A stretch of 13,692 nt of DNA from NCBI GenBank assembly GCA_003232715.1, contig QIJG01000057.1, positions 1-13,692 of the forward strand. Direction: 5' to 3'. This document shows, piece by piece, positions 1 through 7,396 of this stretch. Each line of letters starts with the position of its first letter. Position 1 is the first letter of the stretch. The position numbers were made by a program, and so were the translations under genes. This DNA comes from Nitrospirota bacterium. Its GTDB lineage: Bacteria; Nitrospirota; Thermodesulfovibrionia; Thermodesulfovibrionales; JdFR-85. The notes beneath the pieces are model-generated. The model was not told where the DNA came from, searched no databases, and saw only the letters and a list, made by a program, of their open reading frames with translations.

Positions 1-258
1 CCGTCAGGGAGCTTGAATTCCTCGTCTTCCATACGGAAACTCCCGCTGCCCATGATAAAGGTAATCTCTTCGGCCCTCCCGGATTCTCCGGCCTTTTTAA
101 GGGCCTTTGTGATTACGGAATCGACCATTTTCTTTAAAGGAGACATTGGCTCAAGAATCCGCGGGGCCAGCCTGGGTACAAGCACAAAGAGTCCTATCGA
201 GAGGATAAGCATTACTACGAGAATCTCCACAAAGGTAAAAACCATTGCGGTTTCTCAC
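1..258 (-). CDS. gspH: GspH-like type II secretion pseudopilin, N-terminal part, frameshifted in its leader; runs off the left edge
   Basis: A minor pseudopilin of the type II secretion pseudopilus, probably GspH from its place after gspG. The visible frame reads [19 protein letters not shown] and continues as a pseudopilin helix, with the conserved Glu at mature position +5. An ATG at 245 gives only a two-residue leader with Val instead of Gly before the cleavage site. A GTG at 258 is more convincing: it overlaps the gspG stop as GTGA, has GGGAG five bases upstream, and encodes MRNRNG followed by FTFVE if one T of the T5 run (plus positions 237-241) is skipped. That is a normal prepilin peptidase site with a basic leader. 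I therefore annotate from 258 with a +1 frame change near 239. The C-terminal part lies outside the window. GspI or another minor pseudopilin is possible. The frame change may be a sequencing indel. Confidence 0.7.
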
Positions 259-698
259 TTTATCTCCCAGCTCCTGATATCTGCATCCACCCCCTCACCG
301 CCTTCCTTACCGTCTGCTCCGAAACTGATGATCTCATATTCCCTGTCCCCTTCTCCGGGACTCCTGTATATGTATTCATTCCCCCATGGGTCAAGGGGGG
401 TTGACTCAGAGTCCAGGTAGCCACCGTTACGGTAGTGCCTGGGGATGGGTTCAACGTCGGGCTTCTTCACAAGCGCTATAAGCCCCTGCTCTGTGGTTGG
501 ATAACTTCCGTTGTCAATCTTGTAGAGCTGCAGGGCGGATTCAATGGCCCTGATGTCGTTCGTTGCCTTTATTATCCTTGCCTCATTCGGCCTGTTAAGT
601 ATCTTCGGCATCAGGAATGTGGCCAGGATGCCAAGGATAACCAGAACGACCATGAGTTCTATCAGGGTAAACCCGGATTCTCTTTTTGTGTATCTCAT
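255..698 (-). CDS. gspG: GspG, major pseudopilin of the type II secretion system
   Basis: The main subunit of the periplasmic pseudopilus that pushes folded substrates through the secretin. The 147-residue protein has a short basic leader ending at Gly9, followed by the prepilin peptidase motif FTLIE (Phe10 to Glu14) and a hydrophobic N-terminal helix. The GspG signatures [11 protein letters not shown] and [11 protein letters not shown] follow, and near the C terminus a Gly/Asp-rich stretch ([10 protein letters not shown] then DADI) matches the calcium-binding loop typical of GspG. AAGGAG lies six bases before the ATG at 698. It is the fifth gene of the gsp operon, 52 nt after gspF, and its TGA overlaps the likely GTG start of gspH. 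Length and motifs are typical and the identification is secure. Confidence 0.96.
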   Translation of the reverse strand: MRYTKRESGFTLIELMVVLVILGILATFLMPKILNRPNEARIIKATNDIRAIESALQLYKIDNGSYPTTEQGLIALVKKPDVEPIPRHYRNGGYLDSESTPLDPWGNEYIYRSPGEGDREYEIISFGADGKEGGEGVDADIRSWEIK

Positions 699-750
699 CT
701 CTTTCTCCTTTCCTTAAGTTTGTTCTTTAAAGTCTGTTTATAAAATACAG

Positions 751-1908
751 TCACTTTACAAGTTGATTCATCTCAAACAACGGCGTCATTATCGAGACCA
801 CTATAAAGCCGACCACAAGCCCCAGGATCAGTATAAACACAGGTTCTGCCAGGGACGTAAGCCTCCCCATAATCTTCTCTACATCCTTTCTGTAATAATA
901 GCCCATCCTCTCAAGAAAGCCGGCAAGCTCCCCGGTCTTTTCTCCGGTAAGCACCGCTGCCAGTAACATTTCATCAAAAACCGGAGAGTCTTTCAGAACC
1001 TCGGAAAGGGGCTTCCCTTTCTCAACCTCAAGTGCGAGCCTCTGCATCTCCTCCTTTATCAGGAGATTATTCACTACCCCCCTGCAACCGTTAAGGGCGG
1101 CCACCAGCGGTATGCCTTCCCTGAGCTGAAAGGCGAGGAGTTCGGAAATCCTTGCCATTACCGCCTTGCGAAGCACTTCCACACTGATGAGCAGTCTGTC
1201 AACCTTCTTTCTTAACGGCACAGAGTTTCTATACACCCTGACGCCGACAATTATCAGAATCCCACAGAGTATGCTCAGAAGCAGCCCGTAGTTTCTCAGG
1301 AACGAGCCGATGGCTATCAGCATGGTGGTTGAAAAAGGCAGATCTATTTTTACAGACTGAAATATTTTTTCCATCTTCGGAACAACGTATCCGAGGAGGA
1401 ATCCAACCACTGCGCTGCCTATCAGGCCGACCACAAGGGGATAGGTAAGGGCGCTCTTGATCTTTCCTTCCCGCTCCTTCTTCCTCTCTTCGTACTCTGC
1501 AATATTCAGCAGAACGTCTGCCAGCCCGCCGGTCGCCTCTGCTATTCTGACCATATTCACATAGACATCGGGAAAGACCTGAGGATAGTCGGCAAGGGCC
1601 TCCGAGAATTTCTTGCCTTCCGATACATGCTTTTTTATGGCACTGAGAATGTGAGATAACCCTTTCTGCTCCCGGTGCCTCATGGTTATATCGAGTGACT
1701 TTATAAGCGGCAGACCGCTCTTCAGCATTATACCTATCTGGAAGAAGAGCTTCCATTTTCTTTTTTTCTCACCAATCTCTTCAATCAGATAGGGCAGAAT
1801 TGTCTCGTCCCTGAGGCCCTTCATAGCTATGGCCCTGGTGGGAGCCTCTACCACGCCGTTGACTTCCTTCCCCGCAGGATCGTATCCCTTATATTTATAT
1901 ATGGCCAT
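751..1908 (-). CDS. gspF: GspF, inner-membrane platform protein of the type II secretion system
   Basis: Polytopic inner-membrane protein that couples the GspE ATPase to pseudopilus assembly. The 385 residues start with MAIYKYKGYDPAGKEV, typical of GspF/PilC, and hold two related cytoplasmic helical T2SF domains (about residues 50-150 and 250-350). Each has a GLPL- or GIPL-type loop and a Gly-containing TGG or TGE motif (ATGGLADVL, TGEKTGELAGFL). Three hydrophobic segments are visible at about 155-176, 207-226 and 355-377, the usual topology. The ATG at 1908 is 16 nt after the gspE stop. No strong Shine-Dalgarno sequence is evident, so translational coupling to gspE is likely. The order E-F-G is standard for gsp operons. 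Confidence 0.95.
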   Translation of the reverse strand: MAIYKYKGYDPAGKEVNGVVEAPTRAIAMKGLRDETILPYLIEEIGEKKRKWKLFFQIGIMLKSGLPLIKSLDITMRHREQKGLSHILSAIKKHVSEGKKFSEALADYPQVFPDVYVNMVRIAEATGGLADVLLNIAEYEERKKEREGKIKSALTYPLVVGLIGSAVVGFLLGYVVPKMEKIFQSVKIDLPFSTTMLIAIGSFLRNYGLLLSILCGILIIVGVRVYRNSVPLRKKVDRLLISVEVLRKAVMARISELLAFQLREGIPLVAALNGCRGVVNNLLIKEEMQRLALEVEKGKPLSEVLKDSPVFDEMLLAAVLTGEKTGELAGFLERMGYYYRKDVEKIMGRLTSLAEPVFILILGLVVGFIVVSIMTPLFEMNQLVK

Positions 1909-1924
1909 TGGTCGTTTTGCTCAT

Positions 1925-3406
1925 TTACTGCGTTGTGGCAGTTATAACCTCCTCCGGTGTTGTAGTGCCCTCCTGGATTAATTCAACACCATTGGCGAAC
2001 ATGGTCTTCATGCCCTCTTTGATGGCAAGGGTCTTGATTTCCGTGGAACTGGCCTTTCTCATAACAAGTTTTCTTGTTTCATCGTCAAGTAATAGAAATT
2101 CGAAAAGACCGATTCTCCCCTTGTATCCGGTACCAAAACACTTTTCACAACCCTTACCCCTGAAATATTCCTTTATGTCAAATCCCTTTTTCAGAAATAT
2201 CTCCCTGATCTCGTCTTCCAGGGTTGCCTCCTCTTTACACTCAGTGCATACCTTCCTCACCAGTCTTTGCCCGATAACAAGCAGGAGGCTGCTTGAGAGG
2301 AGAAAGGGCTCAATGTTCATCTCCACAAGTCTTGCTACTGCCGTTGGAGCATCACTCGTATGAAGGGTGGTAAGTACCAGATGACCGGTAAGTGATGCCT
2401 GTATGGCTGCCTCAGCTGTCTCCTCATCCCTGATCTCACCCACCAGAATAACATCAGGGTCCTGTCTTAAAAAAGTCCTGATGGCCCTGGCAAAGGTTAC
2501 TCCCGTAGCGGGATTGACCTGGACCTGTGCAATTCCGTCTATTCTGTATTCAACAGGGTCTTCGATGGTTACTATGTTTACCGCATCATTCTGAATCTCG
2601 AGTATGGAGGCATAGAGTGTACTGGTCTTGCCGCTGCCGGTTGGTCCTGTAACCATGATTATGCCGCTTGGAGACTTGAGAAGCCTCTGGAGAAGTTTTA
2701 CGTGTGATTCATCAAGGCCGAGCAGCTCAAGCTTGAGGGCTGTCTCTGACCTGCTCAGAAGCCTGAGTACCGCCTTTTCACCTTTGGCAGTCGGGATTAT
2801 CGAGACCCTTATATCTATCATCTTGGTGCCGAACTGGATATTTATCCTGCCGTCCTGGGGTCTGCGGGTCTCTGCCACATCCATATCCGCCATTACTTTT
2901 ATACGGGCAATCAGGGGTTCGAGAAGACCTTTATCGATGGCCTTCACTGTCTTCAGTCTGCCGTCCACCCTGAACCTGATGATGAGATTTGCCTCTCTTC
3001 CCTCTATATGAATATCACTGGCCCCGAGTCTGATTGCGCTCATAATGCTCTGATTGACGAGCTTGACCACAGGTGCATCCTCATGGACACCACTCAGGAT
3101 ATCATACTCATCGGAAGAGATAGTCTCACCTTCTGAATTCAGATCTACATCTTCTTCAAAGACAAAGGAAAACTTTTCAGCTATCTCAAGCAGTGTTTTT
3201 TGCGGCACAAACCTGAAACTTCCCGGGGACTTGCAACAGAGAGACACAAAGGATGCCTTTCTGATTCCATCCTCCGAACTTACAAGAAAGGTCAACCTGC
3301 CGTTGCCGGCCTGAAGCGGCAGGAAGTCCGACCTGTCGGGAAATTTCATGTAAAGATCCAGGACCTCTTTGGGCAGACTGGCAAGGTCAGGTGCAAAAGT
3401 ATTCAT
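1925..3406 (-). CDS. gspE: GspE, type II secretion assembly ATPase
   Basis: Cytoplasmic hexameric ATPase that powers pseudopilus growth, of the GspE/PilB family. The 493-residue protein has an N-terminal N1E-like region (about 1-110), then the ATPase core. Visible motifs are Walker A GPTGSGKT at 254-261, the Asp box around TIEDPVEY at 280-287, Walker B with DVILVGEIRDEET at 318-330, and the His box GHLVLTTLHTSDA at 341-353. The zinc-binding tetracysteine C-X2-C...C-X2-C is at Cys387, Cys390, Cys420 and Cys423. The retained zinc module favours GspE/PilB over the PilT retraction ATPases. The ATG at 3406 overlaps the gspD stop as ATGA, so it is probably translated by coupling. If gspD were really frameshifted, termination 320 nt upstream could lower GspE output. 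Confidence 0.96.
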   Translation of the reverse strand: MNTFAPDLASLPKEVLDLYMKFPDRSDFLPLQAGNGRLTFLVSSEDGIRKASFVSLCCKSPGSFRFVPQKTLLEIAEKFSFVFEEDVDLNSEGETISSDEYDILSGVHEDAPVVKLVNQSIMSAIRLGASDIHIEGREANLIIRFRVDGRLKTVKAIDKGLLEPLIARIKVMADMDVAETRRPQDGRINIQFGTKMIDIRVSIIPTAKGEKAVLRLLSRSETALKLELLGLDESHVKLLQRLLKSPSGIIMVTGPTGSGKTSTLYASILEIQNDAVNIVTIEDPVEYRIDGIAQVQVNPATGVTFARAIRTFLRQDPDVILVGEIRDEETAEAAIQASLTGHLVLTTLHTSDAPTAVARLVEMNIEPFLLSSSLLLVIGQRLVRKVCTECKEEATLEDEIREIFLKKGFDIKEYFRGKGCEKCFGTGYKGRIGLFEFLLLDDETRKLVMRKASSTEIKTLAIKEGMKTMFANGVELIQEGTTTPEEVITATTQ

Positions 3407-5312
3407 TCTTCTGTCCCGACCCCTTCTTCTTTTACTCCTTTTTTTTCTATCTTTTTTGTAGTCTCTTTTTTAATCGCTCCGTTGCCTGTATCTTTCAATA
3501 GCCTCCGTTTTGTCCGGGTGAGGCTTTCCATATCCTGCCTGTTTTTTATTATGGTTGCCGTGATGAAGACCATCATGTTTGTCTTCTCCCTGGATGTATC
3601 CCTGGAGCGGAAAAGCCAGCCCAGCAACGGGATTTTAGAAAGAAGCGGCACCCCTGTATCTGATGCACTCATGTCATCCTTTATGAGACCGCTTATCACC
3701 ACCGTTGTGTTGTTGTGCAGTTTTATGGTTGTCTTTGTGCTTCTTGTAAGAGCACCTTTTTGACTTCCTGCTGTACGTTTAACAGGACCGTATCATCATC
3801 TATGACATGCGGCAGGATCTTCAATTTAATACCCACATCCCTGTAATCAAATGTCTGGATCGGGTTGTTGTTTGCATCAAACTTTTCGCTGATAAGGAAG
3901 GGACGGTTTTCTCCTACAAATACCTCTGCCTCTTCATTGTCCAGGGTAAGGAGTTGTGGTTTTGAGAGTATATCAATCCCTGATTCTGTCTTTATTGCAT
4001 TTGCCAGCGCACTGAGCGTGGGGAACTTCACGCCCTCGTAAGTTATAATATTGCCGAGAATCCCCAGACCAAACCCTCCGGGAAGGGCCCCAAGGTTGGG
4101 AGGATTGCCCTCTAAAACAGGGCTCTGAAGGTCAATAACATTTTTTGAGTTTACAACGAAGCTCTTGCCTCCTGCACCCGCAAGCCACTCCACCCCGAAC
4201 TTGGATCCATCCTCGATGGTGGTTTCCAGGATTAATGCCTCAACAAATATCTGGTCCCTCGGAACATCCAGTTTTGCTATTAACGATTCCACCTGGGCAT
4301 ACAGTTCCGGATCTCCCACAACTGATATGGTATTGGTGGCTTTGTCGGCAGCTACCTTCATACCTGAGCGACCGGACGACTGTCGTGGTGGTTTTAACTT
4401 ATTATTTTGAAGCCTCGATCCGGAAAGGATTTTGTTCAGCACTTTTGCCACATCCTCAGCCATGGCGTACTTGAGTTTGAAGACCCTTGGGGTTGTTCCC
4501 GTATCCGTCATGACATCTGTCTTGGAGATTATCCGCTTTATAAGGGCCATATCTTTGGGCAGGGCCGCCACAATTATGGAGTTTGATGTCCTGTCTGCCA
4601 TGAAAACCGGTTTTATCCGTAAATAAGAGGATCTGCCGAGTTCTGCAAAGAACATCTTGATGGTCTTTACAAATTCACTGGCATAGGTATTTTTCAGGGA
4701 GATAATCTCTATCCGGATGCCCGTTCCCATTGAAGTTATGGTCTTGATCATCTGGGCCATCCTCCTGACATTGACGCTTTTGTCCTTTACCACCACGACA
4801 TTAAGTGTCGGTATGGTTTCAATTCTGCCATAATCCGATTTAGTGAGATTGAAGAATTTTGTTAGCAGCTTTGCATCTATATTTTCAATCTGAAAAACAC
4901 TGACCAACAGATTTTCCTTATCTTTTTTAATCTCACTGATTTCTCCCGGCCGGGCTTTTCCTTCAAAAGAATAAGGCAATTTTGTTACCTTGGCCCTTCT
5001 TACGATATATATAATATTCTTTTCCGTAACAGCTTCAAGGTTGTTAATACTCAAGACAGTCTGCAGAATGCTCAGGATATCTGATTTTGTAAACTCCTTT
5101 TTTGCCTTTATGGTGATAGTCCCTTTTAAATCCCTCGCGTTATAGATAATATTGGATCCTGTATATTCCGAGACAAAATCAACAAAATCCTGTAAAGAGA
5201 CCTCCTGAAAATTCATTCCGACCTCTGCCTTCAGGGGAGCGGCCTGGAAAAGGAGAAAGCAGAAAACAAGGAGGAACAGACTCTTCAATTTAGGATTCAG
5301 AAATTTCTTCAT
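3403..5312 (-). CDS. gspD: GspD, type II secretion outer-membrane secretin, split by a -1 frameshift
   Basis: Forms the outer-membrane channel. The ATG at 5312 has AAGGAG seven bases upstream and begins a Sec signal peptide (about 1-29, ending APLKA) with no lipobox. N0 and further N domains span about 30-345, with repeated N-domain features such as NVVVVKD and NSIIVA. The secretin domain starts near 355 (QIFVEALILETTIEDG). The starting frame hits TAA at 3723-3725 after residue 529, inside the secretin domain. A -1 shift in the A5 run at plus 3757-3761 joins EVKK (ending at residue 519) to GALTRSTKTTIKL and then to VVISGLIKDD, PLLGWLF and TNMMVFITATII, all canonical secretin sequence. The joined protein is about 636 residues, a normal length, with a charged tail. 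Without the shift the C-terminal 117 residues are lost. The gene has its own candidate promoter, and its stop overlaps gspE. Confidence 0.9.
3754..3764 (-). other. Frameshift point in gspD: C AAA AAG heptamer
   Basis: In the gspD frame the minus strand reads GTC AAA AAG GTG, leading to a stop ten codons later. Reading one base back at the A5 run (plus 3757-3761) gives GTC AAA AA then GGT GCT CTT ACA, which is the conserved secretin frame. The zero-frame codons AAA AAG preceded by C resemble the A AAA AAG type of -1 slippery site, with an imperfect first base. An AGGA lies four bases before the A5 run. One missing A from an A6 run would explain the same thing as a sequencing error or mutation. 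Confidence 0.75.
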
Positions 5313-5355
5313 TAGGAATCTCCTTTTATATATAAATAGCTGTTGCAATTTTAGT

Positions 5356-5384
5356 ATTATATTATTAAGTGTTATCCGGCTCAA
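5356..5384 (-). promoter_or_regulatory. Candidate sigma70-type promoter in front of gspD
   Basis: On the minus strand TTGAGC (plus 5379-5384) is followed after exactly 17 bases by a perfect TATAAT (plus 5356-5361). The predicted start would be near 5349, leaving a leader of about 37 nt before the gspD ATG at 5312. The -35 box overlaps the last codons of gspC. The gspC-gspD gap (69 nt) is the widest in the operon and AT-rich, which fits an internal promoter. Confidence 0.45.
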
Positions 5385-6277
5385 TCCTCTATATTAATAA
5401 AGAGGGATTTTTTTTCTCCCTTCCTCAGAAGGTCGATATTAACGGCTGTAATATCCTGAATCCTGGAGAGCAGCTCAATCGCCTTTTGGGGAGAACTGAC
5501 ATCCTCACCGTTTATTCTCTTTAGAATGTCCCCACGCCTGAGGCCAAGTTTATACAGAAATGAATTTTTTCTGAGCATGCTCAACTGATATCCAATGAAT
5601 GCATCTTTCTGATAGTAAGGAGCTATGCGTACAGTGGTGAGGAGTTTGTTCAGATTCCTGACAAGGGAGAGTGCCTCCTTTCTCTTTATGGTGATCCTGT
5701 CTGTATCAGTGCCTGTCTGCACAGCCTGTGTTTGAGGCCTGACATCAGGAACCTGCTCTCTGAAGATCGATTGTCTCGTACCGGAGGGCTTTGTCTTTTT
5801 GGATTTTGGAAATCGCAGGGTGACTTTTTTGCCGTTATTTTCAAACAGGACAGAATCAAAAGAGACCTTTTTGAGCATATATTCACCAAGGGACTGTCCG
5901 TCAACAAGAATTTTTAATTCCTTGTTTTTTTTAAGTAAGGCCATCCTTGTCTTTCCCAGCACTGTGCCGATAAGCTTGTATTTTCTGATGCTCTCTCCAC
6001 CATTGTCAGCCACTTTCCCGCTTGTATCCCCCCCGGGTTCTTCATATTTCAGTCCGAAAATGTTTTTCTTCAGTATCTGGCTGGTTGATATACTGCGGGT
6101 AAATTCAGAGCCTTGATTTGTCCTGCCCTGTCTTACAGTCCTGACAGTGCTTTTGTGGTAGAACACATTTATAATAGAGGCTGAGAGATAGGCCACTAAA
6201 AGACCGCTCATAACTGGATACAGGATTGCCCTGAAATTACTTCCCCTTAAAAAAACCATTTCCTGTAACTGTTTCAT
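5381..6277 (-). CDS. gspC: GspC, inner-membrane coupling protein of the type II secretion system, with a C-terminal PDZ domain
   Basis: GspC connects the inner-membrane platform to the secretin and helps select substrates. The 298-residue protein has a short cytoplasmic N terminus, one membrane segment at about 16-38, a linker, and the homology-region domain at about 99-156 (KLIGTVLGKTRMALLKK... to ...KKVTLRF). A basic, Ser/Thr/Gln-rich linker of about 60 residues leads to a PDZ domain at about 225-298, including LGLRRGDILKRINGEDV. A PDZ rather than a coiled-coil C terminus is the common GspC form. The ATG at 6277 has only a weak AGG nine bases upstream. An alternative ATG lies at 6259 (MVFLRG). 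It is the first gene of the operon, followed by gspD. Confidence 0.92.
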   Translation of the reverse strand: MKQLQEMVFLRGSNFRAILYPVMSGLLVAYLSASIINVFYHKSTVRTVRQGRTNQGSEFTRSISTSQILKKNIFGLKYEEPGGDTSGKVADNGGESIRKYKLIGTVLGKTRMALLKKNKELKILVDGQSLGEYMLKKVSFDSVLFENNGKKVTLRFPKSKKTKPSGTRQSIFREQVPDVRPQTQAVQTGTDTDRITIKRKEALSLVRNLNKLLTTVRIAPYYQKDAFIGYQLSMLRKNSFLYKLGLRRGDILKRINGEDVSSPQKAIELLSRIQDITAVNIDLLRKGEKKSLFINIED

Positions 6278-6280
6278 TCA

Positions 6281-6341
6281 ATTATACCTGAACTGAACGC
6301 TTTTTGTCCCTTTCACTTATGGGATTTAACATTTAATTATA
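6281..6341 (-). promoter_or_regulatory. Candidate promoter region for the gsp operon
   Basis: Two perfect TATAAT hexamers lie on the minus strand upstream of gspC, at plus 6336-6341 and 6281-6286. The distal one leaves a leader of about 50 nt but has no good -35 at 16-18 bases. The proximal one has GGGACA 18 bases upstream, but would start transcription at or inside the annotated ATG, which would suit the alternative gspC start at 6259. Neither can be chosen from sequence alone. Confidence 0.25.
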
Positions 6342-6420
6342 TCATAATACGTTCCACTGCCGTTTTACCATCCACCAAGCCTGGCAATCCTTCTACCGGG
6401 CGATAAATAAAGCATAATAA

Positions 6421-6448
6421 ACCACGGAGACACAGGGACACAGAGAAG
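6421..6448. repeat. Short A/C/G-rich repeat with reiterated ACACAGRGA units, in the gspC-cobU gap
   Basis: The stretch reads ACCACGGAGACACAGGGACA and continues with CAGAGAAG, i.e. overlapping copies of G-GACACAG. Sequences of this kind recur between genes in many bacteria, in my experience, but only this copy is seen here. The rest of the 6278-6594 intergenic region is AT-rich, holds candidate promoters for both flanking operons, and shows no open reading frame or RNA gene that I can support. Confidence 0.35.
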
Positions 6449-6505
6449 GCCTGTATTCTATATAAAATAAAGACCCTGCATTAATCTTTCGAGGATGATT
6501 GACTA

Positions 6506-6530
6506 TTGACAACCCCGTTTGCTATCTTTT
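6506..6530 (+). promoter_or_regulatory. Possible promoter for cobU
   Basis: A perfect TTGACA at 6506-6511 is followed 18 bases later by TATTTC, a weak -10 with three of six consensus matches. The leader to the cobU ATG at 6595 would be about 60 nt. No cobalamin riboswitch B12-box or other riboswitch core was recognised in this leader. Confidence 0.25.
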
Positions 6531-6594
6531 ATTTCATATTGCAGTCTTGATATTAAAATATGAATACCATTACCAAACAAGACCGGGAAATAAC

Positions 6595-7152
6595 ATGATC
6601 GAAACTTGGTCCCCAAAAGTCATATTCATCACTGGTGGTGCAAGGAGTGGCAAGAGCGCTTTTGCCCTGAACGAGGCATCAAAAGTTTCCGGCCAAAAGG
6701 CCTATATTGCCACAGCAGAGCCGCTTGATGAGGAGATGTCCGGGCGGATAAAAAAGCATAGGGAGGAGAGGGGGAGTGAGTGGGAGACCCTGGAAGAGCC
6801 TGTAGCCATGCCTGCCCTTATACGGAGGGTTTCCGGCCGCTACAACGTACTTCTTGTTGACTGCCTTACTCTCTGGCTCTCCAATATCTTCGGCAGCCGG
6901 CCGGACAATGCACAACCCTTGATTGAAGAAGAAATAAGCAATTTTGTCCACGTACTGAGTGACTTTAAGGACTCACCTGCCCACTCATCACTGTATGTAG
7001 TCTCCAACGAAGTGGGCATGGGGATAGTGCCTGAAAACCGGCTTGCCAGGTTCTTCAGGGATATGGCAGGGCGGTTGAATCAGGAGGTGGCAGGGGTAGC
7101 AGATGAGGTCTATCTGGTAGTGAGCGGGATACCGCTTAAGGTGAAGGGATAG
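6595..7152 (+). CDS. cobU: CobU/CobP, adenosylcobinamide kinase / adenosylcobinamide-phosphate guanylyltransferase
   Basis: Bifunctional enzyme that phosphorylates adenosylcobinamide and transfers GMP to it, giving adenosylcobinamide-GDP, the substrate of CobS. From the ATG at 6595 the protein is 185 residues, the usual family size. Visible features are the N-terminal P-loop GGARSGKS (14-21), RIKKHREERG with His55 at the position of the guanylylated histidine, the strand LLVDCLTLWLSN, and the C-terminal signature VSNEVGMGIVPENRLARFFR followed by DMAGRLNQ. A TTG at 6499 in the same frame would add 32 residues that do not resemble the family and lacks support. The chosen start has GGGA upstream. 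It begins the plus-strand cob cluster and is divergent from gspC. It is separated from cobT by 244 nt. Confidence 0.93.
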   Translation: MIETWSPKVIFITGGARSGKSAFALNEASKVSGQKAYIATAEPLDEEMSGRIKKHREERGSEWETLEEPVAMPALIRRVSGRYNVLLVDCLTLWLSNIFGSRPDNAQPLIEEEISNFVHVLSDFKDSPAHSSLYVVSNEVGMGIVPENRLARFFRDMAGRLNQEVAGVADEVYLVVSGIPLKVKG

Positions 7153-7173
7153 CCTTGTAAAAGAAGAGATAGA

Positions 7174-7299
7174 GAGTTCAGGAGTGGCGGAGTTAGAGAG
7201 TCGGGAATATAAAGGTGTGGCTGAAATATGGCAATGGTTAAGCGGCAGAAGTCCGATGTCAAATACTCTTAACGTTATAACTCCTCAACTCCATAACTC
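7174..7299. repeat. Imperfect inverted repeat in the cobU-cobT gap
   Basis: The arm at 7174-7195 pairs with the reverse complement of 7278-7299 at 18 of 22 positions, built from repeated GAGTT/GGAGTT units, with 82 bases between. GAGTTA-type repeats continue outside the right arm. The gap 7153-7396 has no supported ORF. Near its end there are TATAAT (7354-7359) and TATAAA (7364-7369) hexamers without good -35 boxes. The element could be a small non-autonomous mobile repeat or a transcript-stabilising hairpin. Confidence 0.55.
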
Positions 7300-7396
7300 T
7301 TAACTCATTTTACCATGAATTCCCGGTAGCCCTCCTGCTGCAGGGAAATCGGATATAATAAGGTATAAATTTAATTGCCACGGAGGTAGATACACC

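Noticed and set aside
741..760. 12-base match TACAGTCACTTT shared with the cobS start region (8621-8633)
   Set aside because: Short, in unrelated contexts (end of gspF versus start of cobS) and with no wider similarity, so probably chance.
1908..2363. Plus-strand open frame opposite gspE, 151 codons, and similar long frames opposite gspF, cobT and the synthetase
   Set aside because: They are antisense to well-conserved genes, have no recognisable domains, and show biased composition expected of shadows.
6499..6594. Upstream TTG start for cobU giving a 217-residue protein
   Set aside because: The extra 32 residues look unlike the family, which begins shortly before the P-loop. ATG 6595 gives the normal length.
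6278..7396. Cobalamin riboswitch upstream of cobU or cobT
   Set aside because: I searched by eye for the B12 box and the conserved core and found none; short GGCAG-type matches near 7240 are not enough.
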